DNA from: Gnetum montanum
Taxonomy: Eukaryota > Streptophyta > Gnetopsida > Gnetales > Gnetaceae
Length of the DNA: 64,000 nt
Direction: 5' to 3'
NCBI GenBank assembly: GCA_015680685.1
Contig: MNCI01000828.1
Location: forward strand, 217,240 to 281,239
Shown: piece after piece, positions 27,801-34,500 of the stretch
Layout: each line of letters begins with the position of its first letter
How positions within the stretch are numbered: position 1 is the first letter of the stretch
Notes under the pieces: generated by a model
The model's input: the letters and a program-made list of their open reading frames with translations, nothing else
The model's database searches: none
Told to the model about the DNA's origin: nothing
Translations under genes and position numbers: made by a program

Positions 27801-30800
27801 GGTTCACAAGAAGTTTCAGTTCGGAATAAATATAACAATAAATTGCTGTTATAGGTCTCTCAACTTGGGAAAGGATACTTTATAAAACTGTTACTTGAAG
27901 TTTATTCTTACCTGAAAGTTCAAAAACATGGAAATTTTTAATAGCACTATTGAAAAAGCTTTTTAATATGTAGCGTTCTTTTTTGGCCAAGATATTTAAT
28001 TGCTCTTAATATATTTAAAATGTAAATAGTGACATCTACTATGATAGGTCATTTTGTTGATGTTTGTTAGAAGTTATCATGCTTTCTTTTTTTTAATGAT
28101 AGGATCAGAAGAGAAAATGATGCCTAAAACAGTACCCTTTTCAAATTAACATATCTAGTTCTCTATATTTCCACAAAATTTTAGATATTACTTTCTGTTC
28201 TGATTATAGTATTTAAGATATTGATCCTTTGTTGAAATATTATAGAAAAAAAAATAGTTGCAGCAATGTAAAAATTAAAATCACTCTAAAATTTCTTATT
28301 TATTTGAAATTTTTTACTATGACAATGTCTCCATCATCTGGGTATTAACAAGAATTATTGTAGGGATATCCTTTCTTATTTTAATGTTGAGGAAACATTT
28401 CAATATACTTTTATTAGGGAATTGCAAAGTTGCTGATTCAAGTAGGGATATTGCTTGCTTCAGCAGAAGTTTCAGCTGGTAATAAATATCACACGAGTTT
28501 CCTTAATAAGTCTCTTAGCTTGTGAAAGGATACTTATACCATATAATGGTACTCTATAGATGTATCGTGTTCTTGTTGACGTTAACTTTTTCAGATATTT
28601 AATCACTGTTAATATATTTGCAATGTAAAATGACTTCTACTGGGACAGGTCACTTTGTTGACTTTATAATTTCTTTTGCTTTCGTTTTGATTCTTTTTTA
28701 AAGTTTTACCAAAGCCATTTTTGCAAAAGGGATAAGAGCAGAAAACGATGCCTACCATTTTCAATAATTAATATATCTGGTTTTTTATATCTCCACAGTA
28801 TTTTAGATATTGCTTTGTGTTCCGGTTGATAGCAGTGCCACTGCCAGTTAATAATAACGTTTATATTTATATTTATATTTATATTTTGTTAGCCTTGATC
28901 TTGCATGTTAATCAATTGGGGACAGTTTCTTCTAGCATATTTGACGTTCTACTTTAACAACCCCACAGATTGATATATCTCTGCTTAAACAATGATTCAT
29001 CGTATTTTCCTTGTTATCATTAGATGATTCTTGTATACGTTGACGGAAAGAAATAGTAAGATATCTGGCTTTCGAAGTTTAAATTTGACCAAAATTCTCC
29101 TCCATCATGATTTCCCTTAGAACTTTGTTTTTTGGGAGAATTCCGGCCATATTAATCAGAATGCACATTTACAGAAGATTACGAGGATGAGACGTTTTCC
29201 CAAAAACTTGAGGGGAGGCCTCTCCCCTCAACCACCGAGTAAACCCCCGACGATTCAGACAGAATCGACAATAGCTGACGTACCCCAAAACATTGGGTCC
29301 ACAAATCGCAGCCCTCCTCAAACAAGAATTGGGCAGCCTTTCACCCCCTTCAGCGGTATCAAATGCTGAGATAGACAAAAGAACAAAAAACAGAAGCAAA
29401 GGGAATTGCCCTTTAAATCCTTACAGTCCCGACCCTCTTCTAAACAATATGGAAGCCTAGTTAAATCCTTACAGTCCCGACCCTCTTCTAAACAATATGG
29501 AAGCCTAGTTAAATCCTTACAGTCCCGACCCTCTTCTAAACAATATGGAAGCCTAGTTAAATCCTTACAGTCCCGACCCTCTTCTAAACAATATGGAAGC
29601 CTAGTGCAAGGGCAGATGTTCCATTCTTGGCTGTGGATTTCATCTAGAACAGCTTTGTGCTGTTCTTTATTGACGAATGTCGCAGCCTACTAGAAGTTCT
29701 TGAATGCTTTTGCCTTTTTTGTACGTTCCATTGCATCCCCTTTTCTGTCAGAGTGCATCTCCTTCCCTTGCCACCAAATGTGCATTTCCAACATTGTCCA
29801 TGGCATGTTGCGGCCAATGTCTATGATAACATAGGGGCATCACCCTTGTCGCAGCCAAGCCCTTGCCCCATATGCATGTGCTTGATCTAGTTGTTGGATT
29901 TGGGCCGCCTTGTGCTTTTCTTGAGCCTTCCCCTCTTGGGCCTCTTGGAGTTGCACCTCCTTCGTTAGCTCCTCCTTGATGCATTGCTAGAGGTTTGCCT
30001 CCAAGGGTTGTAGCATCGTTGCCTATTGCTCCAACCATTCTAGCTCCTATGTGAGCAATGCATGAGGGTGAAATGGACCCCCAACAGCTTTCAAGCATTC
30101 CTCGAATGCACAAAAAATCGATCCACTATTACCCCACATCCTACCACAATGGCTCGAGCGTTGATTTAGGTAGATGGCCACACCCTATTTTTGGAATATG
30201 CCTCAGGAAAAACTTCGGTGCTTTCTGCAACGCCCTTCCTTGCAGAGTTACCTCCTTCTCCAATGTTGGCACTTGAAGATATTGTGCAATGGCCTCCTCT
30301 GTCAAGTCGATGTGCACCCCCCGAAACACAGTAAGGTCACCCACCCAATTGCTGTAGAATGCACCATCCTCCAACTTGGGATCCCCTTGTAGCTGAGGTA
30401 GCACCTTTGCCCATCCCACCCTCATAACCAGGCGCACAGCACTGGATTCTCCGGATAGTCATTGCACGGTTCAAAAGTTGGTGTGACCCCCATGGCCACC
30501 TATGCTTCCCTCCATAGTCAAACTCCTATGTGGCAATCTATGTAGGTAGTGGTGGCAATGGCGGTGGCGGCATCCCTCAAAAAACTAGGAAATTATGCAC
30601 ACACCACAAAGCCTACAAAATTGCAGATGCATGAGAATCCCCATCAAAACTCGTCATTATAGGTAAATTGGCCTCCCACCACACCTATTGAGAAAGAGGG
30701 CAATCTTGAGTGTAGTGCGTCATTGTCTTTGCCCTTGCCATGTAGAGGGGACACATGGTAGCCACATCAACCACACACTACCGTATATCACTTCGCACAA

Positions 30801-33800
30801 GCAAGGCGGAGTGATGAGCCAACCATACAAAACACCTTAATGTCGGCTTTGCTGCCAAATTCCCAACCAATAATCTAACAATGCCTGAGCAACCTCTTCT
30901 ATCCCTTCCACCTTATTGCTACCTATCGTGATGCAATGGATCTGCTTGGAGCTTTGTGTAGACTTGGCAGTTGTAAAAAAGAACTGAGTATTCCAATCCC
31001 CCTTCCGAAGCCAGGATGCCCTACTCCGTTGTCAATAGGTTTCCTCGTCCCTGTGTAGATTCTATAGTGCCACCATCACCTGCCTCTCCTGAATCATTGT
31101 TAACCCTCCCCGAAGTTCCCCTTGACATGATCTAAACAAATACTTGTCCTTAGATTATAGTTGTCTAGTACTATGTTTGATCATGGTCAGATCTTGCTTC
31201 AAGAAATCTTGGGGGTCAGAAGTTGCACTGTAACCTTTCTAGATATCTTCCACTAATGGCTTCAACCATGGTTTGGTCAACCAAAATTGAGGGGTTGGCC
31301 CCCCCTTCTCCAAGGGTTCAATCTGGCATAACAGTGGCCGATGGGTAGAAGCCATACGCACTTACCCCATAACAACCATCCCTTGCTTCAAAAGCAAATT
31401 GGAATTCACCCCTTGCTAGTCTACACCTGGTCTTTGCCTTTCTTGCAGTTGCTCCACGTGAATTGGCACCCCTTGACCTTCATATTCACCAACACATGGG
31501 TTTTGAGGAAATGTTAAAAAAGCTAAGGGCTAGGTGAATCTTGCATGCCTCCATCGGACTTCTCCCAAGCATATAGCCTTTGGTTGAAATCCTGGACCAA
31601 GATCCACCTCCCTTTTGTCAAAGATCAAGGAAACAATCATCTATAGCTCCTGTAGTTGCTCCTCCCACTATTGAGGCCCATTGAAATATGTGACTGAAAT
31701 CCCTGTCTGATGTAGATAGATGGGGATACTGCAATCAGAAGTGTCAACCACTTTGAAAGGTCAATGAGACAAAGATGCCAAACCCCTAGGTCTCCCCTAA
31801 CAACCCACGCAGTGAGTGTGCCAACCCAGCCAACACAGCCAATGACCTTCACGATGTTGTAACTTTGTCTCTGGTAAAGAAACAATATCACCTTATTTGT
31901 TAAGTAGTATACACTTGATTTGTTAATTTTCTGTTGTTCCTATGAAGATCAAGATAATTGCAAGATGATTGACAACCTTTTGCGATTTAAACACGTGAAA
32001 ATAGAATAAAGTTTAACACTTTCATTCATTGTTTTCAATTGCATGACATATTGTTAGCATATGTCACCTTACAAGAAAGCTTCCATTAATCCCATATGTT
32101 ACAAACTGACACAACTCTCTGGTAATTGCTTTTCTCAAATGTATAGTTAATGTTAAGATTAAAATGAAATAGAGAAAAAGCAGGAATGCTGCTAAAATTT
32201 TTCCACTTTCAGAAATTGAAAGAAAGGAATTTTTATTGTTGGTGCTCATATGTTGGTGCTTCCTATGTTGTTAACAGAGTGTTTCAGATTTTTATTTTAG
32301 ATTCTATGTATTTCCTGCCTTTTCAATTTGTGGAATATGGTGACTAGATGTTCCAGAAAAGAATTAGATAGATCTCATTCATAAATATATATTAAATAAA
32401 ATGAGATCCTATTCATATAATTCTTATCTAATCTTATGATTAGTTCATCCTTATTTAGGAAGATCCTCCAATGAAATGATAAGGAATGATTTCCTAGATT
32501 TATACTTATATCTCCAAATCTGTTTTTGGGAGATCAAGTCCTATATAATTGCAGCAGCACATATTCATTAGTAAGAGAATTTAAAAGAATTTTACAAGAG
32601 TTTGTTTATTCTAACTAAGTTCTTTATTTCCTTTTAGCTTAAGTTCTTTATTTCCTTTTAGCTTAGATCATATATTCAGGGCCCTTTAGATATTACATCT
32701 ATGCTTATTTCATATCTAGAATCTAAGAAAATGTGTATATATGCCTAACTAATAAAAGCAATGATATTAAGGTATTTAGTAATAAATTTTCACGGAGAAG
32801 GATTTTTCTAGAAATCTCATTAGTTACCATGATTTTTTGAAAATTTCTATAAAGTTTTGCAACTACATGTACCCTTCGGAGTATTGGGAATCACAACGCT
32901 GCTTCTGCGAGTCTAAATCTTGTGAAACATGGTTCTTAACCAATTCCTAACGAATAACTAACAAGTTTTTCTTGAAAAAAGCCAGGCATTTCTCTTGCAG
33001 AAGCAGTAGGATCCACGGTGTCTGATGATGATGAAGATGATTATATGGGCAACGACTCTGTACCCTTGGAAGGAGACTTTGACGACCACGGTGCTTTTGG
33101 TTTCGGGCCATTGGTGCCCACAGACAACGAACGGTCACTTATCGAGAAGGTTCGGCAGGAGCTTAAGCAGGATTTGAAACAGGTTTTTGAGCTCAATATC
33201 ATTTACATAATTTCACTATTCCGTGAATAATAATAGTATAGATTCTATTCTGCTTGGTTTACCTAATGTTTATTTTCTGAATAATCAATCCTTGAAGGGA
33301 TACCGCTCCAAAATATCGGATGTAAGAGAGGAAATTTTACGCAAACGCAGAGCTGGGAAGCTTCCTGGTGATACAACTTGCAGGCTTAAGGAGTGGTGGC
33401 AATCTCATGCTAAATGGCCTTACCCCACTGTAGGTTAATTACAACTCTGCGATCTTATCATTTTCTGGTGTGGTAATTGTGGTGTTGTCTTTTTTCGATG
33501 AGTCACTAATCAATTGTGGGTGGTGTGCTAATTATTACTGCGTTCCTGGATGGAATTCGTTATTTTTTCCATTAATTTTGGTAATTTTGCTAAAGTGCAA
33601 AGCGACTTGCTTAATCAATATTAATTTTTATTAAGATGCTATACATTTTAGTAAAATTAAAGACAAATTTATCCAAAGTCAAAAGCAATGAAAAGCTTTT
33701 CAATTTGTCAAAGCTTACATATGCTTACATATTTGTTTTTGTAACTCTGGATAAATATGTGTTTTTACTGTCACGGCATAAAATCTATTCCATTAAAAAG

Positions 33801-34119
33801 CAAAATTGAGTTGTATATCAAGCAAAATTGATATTGATTAAGCAAACTTGCTTTACACTGAAGCAAAATTGTTTCACACTTATAGTGAAATTTCTATAAA
33901 AATTGCTGATTTAATTGACCAATGAAGTATTTATTGCCATTATTACTGATAAATTCCGCTAAACAGGAAGACGAGAAGGCTAGACTAGTAGAGGAAACGG
34001 GACTACAGTTAAAGCAGATCAATAACTGGTTCATCAACCAGAGAAAAAGAAACTGGCATTCTAATCCGTCTGCAGCAGCAGCAGTTTCAAATACATCCAA
34101 GCGCAAAAGGGAAGTGTGA
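3541..34119 (+). CDS. Class II KNOX (KNOTTED1-like) TALE homeobox transcription factor, five exons
   Basis: Joining 3541-3834, 24322-24442, 33001-33182, 33298-33429 and 33967-34119 gives an 882-nt reading frame of 293 residues plus stop. The order is KNOX1 (about residues 26-75, with [20 protein letters not shown]), KNOX2 (about 95-138, [20 protein letters not shown]), an acidic linker (145-165), ELK (about 182-205, [18 protein letters not shown]) and a TALE homeodomain (about 212-275) with P240-Y241-P242 and WFINQRKR at 264-271. Known family role: nuclear DNA-binding regulators that pair with BELL proteins. Class II members such as KNAT3/4/5 and KNAT7 act in organ differentiation and secondary walls. 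The motifs YVLLLC, VVSKYS and FGPLVPT look KNAT3-like, whereas the short N-terminus and total length resemble KNAT7, so I assign only the class. All splice phases agree (0, 1, 0, 0). No frameshift or internal stop is seen, so the gene looks intact. Confidence 0.93.
4166..4375. repeat. Tandem segment duplication, about 120-bp period, early intron 1
   Basis: Two copies (about 4166-4251 and 4286-4375) share AAATGATTTCA, a central ATAAGCTAG and GAGCTACACCTAGGACCTTTCCAT-like ends. The middle part differs, so the duplication is old. Confidence 0.7.
4739..4861. repeat. Tandem duplication, two copies of about 62 bp
   Basis: Both copies share GATGGAAAAA[CT]TGAGCTGTAA, ATCATAGCTTGTA and GGAGAA[TC][GC]GTAATT[GC]TCAATG. 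They lie head to tail in intron 1. Confidence 0.8.
5164..5252 (+). mobile_element. SINE-like repeat with tRNA-like head and RTE-like (GATGAT)n tail
   Basis: The head has TTAGTGGTAAG (A-box-like) and GGTTCGATTCTAG (B-box-like), as in tRNA-derived SINEs. It is followed by GTTGGGACAAGGCT and a (GATGAT)n run. The tail resembles the 3' end of plant RTE LINEs, one of which lies at 36062-36800. The spacing between the boxes is shorter than in the related copies elsewhere in the window. It is a degenerate single copy without clear target-site duplications. Confidence 0.5.
5341..5435 (-). mobile_element. tRNA-like SINE copy (minus)
   Basis: Read on the minus strand it gives GGTGTTAG, GTAAGATTCTTGATTTTAAA, GTCATGGGTTTGATTCTGG and a GGGCAATGCTAAGTTA tail. 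It shares this order with copies at 13171, 14172, 25427 and 38453. Confidence 0.5.
7413..7975. repeat. Near-identical tandem duplication, 2 x 281 bp
   Basis: The segment starting ATATTGGGAGGGTGGGTGTT and ending AAGACAAGAAC is present twice, at 7413-7693 and 7694-7975, differing by about one inserted A and one substitution. The near identity marks a recent event compared with other duplications in the window. The start of each copy, TGTTGGATCCAAA, resembles a retroelement terminus, but no second end was found. Confidence 0.9.
8240..10054 (-). mobile_element. 5'-truncated L1-type LINE relic (RT, C-terminal part, zinc finger)
   Basis: On the minus strand a reverse transcriptase palm is readable at 10054-9704, with [12 protein letters not shown] (family: xRQGCPLxPxLF) and HFANEFFY in place of the catalytic F/YADD box. 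A thumb-like FQILGIPF (about 9530), [11 protein letters not shown] (about 9240) and a terminal CPLC zinc-finger remnant (about 8430) follow. Several stops and frameshifts interrupt it. It is a dead copy lying in intron 1 in antisense to the KNOX gene. Confidence 0.8.
9947..10326. repeat. Tandem duplication with about 203-bp period at the LINE edge
   Basis: Both copies carry AAATATCTT, GATGAAGAAAG, AAGATGGATT, AGAATAGAATGATGCTTTGA and AACAAGACAAT. The first copy overlaps the 5' end of the LINE relic. The duplication therefore happened after the LINE inserted. Confidence 0.75.
10330..13150. other. Intron 1 stretch without a recognised gene
   Basis: The sequence is AT-rich. A short RTE-like 3' tail is visible at about 11918-11962 (GGAACAAGGCTAGGATGATG followed by GAAGAAGATGAT). 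The short open frames at 10615-10908 and 11868-12140 show no domain. Nothing else is supportable. Confidence 0.5.
13171..13240 (+). mobile_element. tRNA-like SINE copy (plus)
   Basis: GTGTGAGGCTAGTGGTAAGA is followed by CTCTAGATTTGGAAACTCTA and a decayed B-box region (ATGGTTTATTC). It shares order and spacing with the other SINE-like copies. The 3' end is lost. Confidence 0.45.
13250..13900 (-). mobile_element. LINE 3'-end relic with RVT zinc finger
   Basis: On the minus strand the text [11 protein letters not shown] is followed by [20 protein letters not shown] (family: RxxSHxLxIExGRW..IPREERIC.LC). It then runs to a 3' end reading CTGTCTGACAGATCC and AGCATAATAAAGC. This is the C-terminal zinc-finger region and 3' UTR of an L1-type LINE, truncated at its 5' side. 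Confidence 0.7.
14172..14260 (-). mobile_element. tRNA-like SINE copy (minus)
   Basis: On the minus strand it reads CTCTTAATTTTGAAGCT, GTTATGAGTTCAATTCTCAT and GGGCAATGCTAAGTTATAAA. It belongs to the same group as 5341-5435 and 25427-25511. Confidence 0.5.
14280..15190. other. Intron 1 stretch without a recognised gene
   Basis: The sequence is AT-rich. No open frame with a domain, no clear repeat and no RNA gene was seen. Confidence 0.5.
15207..16550. repeat. Tandem duplication of about 280 bp, first copy split by a LINE
   Basis: The block CTTAGGATCATTTGTATTAT (15206 and again 16311), followed by AGTAATGAGAGACTCTAGAA, ATACTTT and TTTGTAATTTGT, recurs. The first copy is 15207-15345 plus 16153 to about 16300. 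The second is about 16309-16550. The LINE at 15346-16152 sits inside copy 1, so the duplication either predates the insertion or lost it in one copy. Confidence 0.75.
15346..16152 (-). mobile_element. 5'-truncated LINE copy with intact 16-bp target-site duplication
   Basis: Direct repeats ATATACTTTGATTATT flank it at 15330-15345 and 16153-16168. Read on the minus strand it ends in a short A run, as expected of target-primed insertion. It contains only the 3' part of the family seen at 18750-23900 and 29129-31860. This part holds a Glu/Gln-rich coil region (about 16110-15930), the block [10 protein letters not shown] (about 15815) with [20 protein letters not shown], the GQEW motif, and a 3' UTR with the GGAGGGGAAAGACCTCCCCT hairpin-like text (about 15440-15415). 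Confidence 0.85.
16552..17770 (+). mobile_element. 5'-truncated L1-type LINE relic (plus strand)
   Basis: It opens within the RT palm: [12 protein letters not shown] stands for the FADD box, followed by [20 protein letters not shown], the usual SGLxxNxxKT motif. After several stops it ends with [20 protein letters not shown] and ICKLC, the RVT zinc-finger motif (17490-17585), then an A/T-rich 3' end. It is in sense orientation within intron 1 and lies about 400 bp after the LINE at 15346. Confidence 0.85.
17771..18745. other. Intron 1 stretch without a recognised gene
   Basis: AT-rich sequence between two LINEs with opposite orientation. No domain, RNA gene or repeat was recognised. Confidence 0.45.
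18750..23900 (-). mobile_element. Near full-length but decayed LINE with ORF1, endonuclease, RT and an unusual 3' extension
   Basis: Read on the minus strand from 23900 down: a Gly/Ser/Ala-rich leader; an ORF1 domain of DUF4283 type (about 23500-23130; [20 protein letters not shown] and [12 protein letters not shown]); the C-terminal half of the endonuclease (about 22880-22720; [28 protein letters not shown]); the RT linker (about 22390-22050; [24 protein letters not shown]); the RT palm (21621-21406; [18 protein letters not shown]); and a zinc-finger region (about 20640-20440). A coding-like extension continues to about 18840. Many stops break the frames, and the extreme 3' end seen in its two relatives is missing. 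It fills much of intron 1 in antisense. Confidence 0.85.
19640..20400 (-). pseudogene. LINE 3' extension, conserved globular block
   Basis: Downstream of the RT zinc finger the minus strand reads [20 protein letters not shown], then [47 protein letters not shown] and RALQDA...FF. The copy at 30060-30620 has the matching text in the same place. The block is therefore an ancestral part of the element and not a chance join. It looks vaguely like the plant-transposon-associated domain with an (R)G-x-h-x-h...I..YL..P core, but I cannot name it firmly. Confidence 0.55.
24322..24442 (+). CDS. KNOX exon 2 (residues 99-138 plus one base, KNOX2 domain)
   Basis: The acceptor is TTCTTTCTTTCAG (AG at 24320-24321). 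The exon reads [20 protein letters not shown] and then [20 protein letters not shown], the KNOX2 domain that dimerises with BELL partners. The donor is ACAG|GTAAAA at 24443, phase 1. The residues F (usually W) in MACFEIE and K-S-F-M in [10 protein letters not shown] differ from common class II proteins. The exon sits alone between a 20.5-kb and an 8.6-kb intron. Confidence 0.93.
24541..24800. repeat. Tandem repeat, about 2.6 copies of 98 bp, at the start of intron 2
   Basis: TTCTGTGTATATAT, ATTCCATCGTGAAGGCTTGG and CAATAAATTCTAAGTATATT recur at 24541, 24639 and 24737. The third copy is partial. It begins about 100 bases after the exon 2 donor. Confidence 0.9.
25427..25511 (+). mobile_element. 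tRNA-like SINE copy (plus)
   Basis: AGGTGTTAGGCTAGTGTTAA, GATTCTTGATTTGAAAG, AAGTCATAGTTTCAATTCTT and GTGGGCAATGTTGAGTTATA match the group consensus: an A-box-like GGCTAGTGGTAAG and a B-box-like GGTTCGATTC. A fragment like the RTE GGGTTGGCTACATG motif lies just upstream (25384-25398). Confidence 0.5.
26171..26548. repeat. Tandem repeat, exactly 3 x 126 bp
   Basis: The copies start at 26171, 26297 and 26423 (G[TC]TATAGCTAGA), each with AACATGACCATGACACACTT and TTAGTTGGAGGGCGTTAGTG. They differ at only a few sites, except for the 5' part of copy 1. Confidence 0.92.
26764..26903. repeat. Perfect tandem duplication, 2 x 70 bp
   Basis: GATTTGGTTTTTCTTTATTA through GCTTTGGCTGCATTTGGTT is repeated head to tail without visible differences (26764-26833 and 26834-26903), so it is recent. 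Confidence 0.92.
27607..28830. repeat. Diverged tandem duplication of about 620 bp in intron 2
   Basis: Copy 1 (27607-28230) and copy 2 (28231 to about 28830) share, in order, GTTGAAATAT, TTATTTGAAATTTTT, GGTATTAACAA, GGAATTGCAAAGTTGCTG, AGAAGTTTCAG, GAAAGGATACTT and TTTTAGATATT. Substitutions and indels are many, so this is much older than the other tandem repeats here. Confidence 0.8.
28860..28887. repeat. TTTATA microsatellite
   Basis: TTATATTTATATTTATATTT repeats with a 6-base period. Confidence 0.85.
29415..29606. repeat. Minisatellite, 4 x 48 bp, open in frame on both strands
   Basis: Four identical 48-base units (AAATCCTTACAGTCCCGACC through GAAGCCTAGTT). The unit length is a multiple of three. 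On the plus strand it reads [16 protein letters not shown] four times. On the minus strand it reads [16 protein letters not shown] four times and joins in frame to the LINE extension ending GQEW/SQEW...RLPY. It is therefore an in-frame expansion of the LINE C-terminus. The units show no spacer/repeat alternation, so this is not a CRISPR. Confidence 0.92.
29610..30620 (-). pseudogene. LINE 3' extension: conserved block, coil region and tail motif
   Basis: The minus strand reads [40 protein letters not shown] and [13 protein letters not shown], then [16 protein letters not shown] and [10 protein letters not shown] (30437-30141), with one long open frame of 98 residues. A Gln/Glu/Lys-rich region follows (about 30000-29880), then [17 protein letters not shown] and [14 protein letters not shown] (about 29740-29625). 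Matching parts occur in the copies at 18840-20400 and 15346-16152. Confidence 0.6.
33001..33182 (+). CDS. KNOX exon 3 (acidic linker and ELK domain)
   Basis: The acceptor TTTCTCTTGCAG ends at 33000. The two leading bases complete the split codon (G|AA, Glu139). The exon encodes an acidic linker ([13 protein letters not shown]...), the class II signature GFGPLVPT and the ELK domain ending ELKQDLKQ, followed by donor CAG|GTTTTT. ELK domains are associated with nuclear localisation and repression. The exon is phase 0 at its end. Confidence 0.94.
33298..33429 (+). CDS. KNOX exon 4 (end of ELK and homeodomain helix 1)
   Basis: It begins [20 protein letters not shown] and ends at the TALE loop KWPYPT. 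The acceptor is TTGAAG|GGATAC after an only weakly pyrimidine-rich tract. It is fixed by the family sequence ELKQG[YF]..KI. The upstream intron is only 115 bp. The donor is ACT|GTAGGT. C-R-L-K-E-W replaces the more usual S-V-L-K-S-W, which is a small divergence in helix 1. Confidence 0.93.
33967..34119 (+). CDS. KNOX exon 5 (homeodomain helices 2 and 3, C-terminus, stop)
   Basis: The acceptor GCTAAACAG ends at 33966. The exon encodes [20 protein letters not shown] and [10 protein letters not shown], which carries the TALE-type Ile in WFINQR. A short tail follows with an Ala run and a basic end (SKRKREV), possibly a nuclear localisation signal, before TGA at 34117-34119. The 537-bp intron before it splits the homeodomain right after PYPT, the usual KNOX intron position. 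Confidence 0.95.
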   Translation, partial: EDEKARLVEETGLQLKQINNWFINQRKRNWHSNPSAAAAVSNTSKRKREV

Positions 34120-34500
34120 TTTCGTGTGATTTCCTTCTCCAGGCCGAGATACTCCCTTCGCCAACTTCTAACTACATGAAAGGCTCTAATTAAGAGTTTG
34201 TGGGCAGCAGGGAATGAGGCTAAGCTGGGCTCAAACATATTTTTCACTTTTTAAGTTGGTAACTTTTCTGTGATAATAATTACTTGTATTGATAGCTAAT
34301 ACGTCTCGTTTGTTCCCTGAGAGTCAGTAGTAAAGATAAATCAATAATGTATGGGGAATGAAACTCAGCTGGGATCAAATATTTTGCACCTTTTAAGTCG
34401 GTAACTTTTCTTTGATAATAATTACTTGTATTGATAGGTAATACGTTTCATTTATTCCACAAAAGGTAGTACTAAAAATAAATCAATTATTTATCGGGCT
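34120..34500 (+). repeat. KNOX 3' UTR region with two tandem copies of about 144 bp
   Basis: Copy 1 (34212-34355) and copy 2 (34356-34499) share GAATGA, AGCTGGG, GATAATAATTACTTGTATTG and TAAATCAAT[AT]AT, with scattered substitutions. Copy 2 has a candidate poly(A) signal AATAAA at 34477-34482. The same place in copy 1 reads GATAAA. The repeat starts about 90 bases after the stop codon, so it probably forms part of the 3' UTR. Confidence 0.6.

Larger units (their letters stand above)
29129..31860 (-). mobile_element. LINE of the same family with the RT palm deleted
   Basis: From 31860 down on the minus strand: endonuclease (about 31640-31430; [11 protein letters not shown], the GDFN catalytic region, then [15 protein letters not shown]); the RT linker (about 31330-30850; ends LLDYWLGIW); and then directly a zinc-finger region (about 30840-30660; [20 protein letters not shown]). 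The RT palm is missing between them, so this copy has an internal deletion. The 3' extension (30620-29610) and a 3' UTR with the GGGGAGAGGCCTCCCCT text (about 29215) follow. An eight-base AACTTTGT at 29121-29128 and 31861-31868 may be the target-site duplication, but it is too short to be sure. Confidence 0.8.

Noticed and set aside
29415-29606. CRISPR array
   Set aside because: Identical 48-base units with no spacers, in a plant nuclear sequence inside a LINE.
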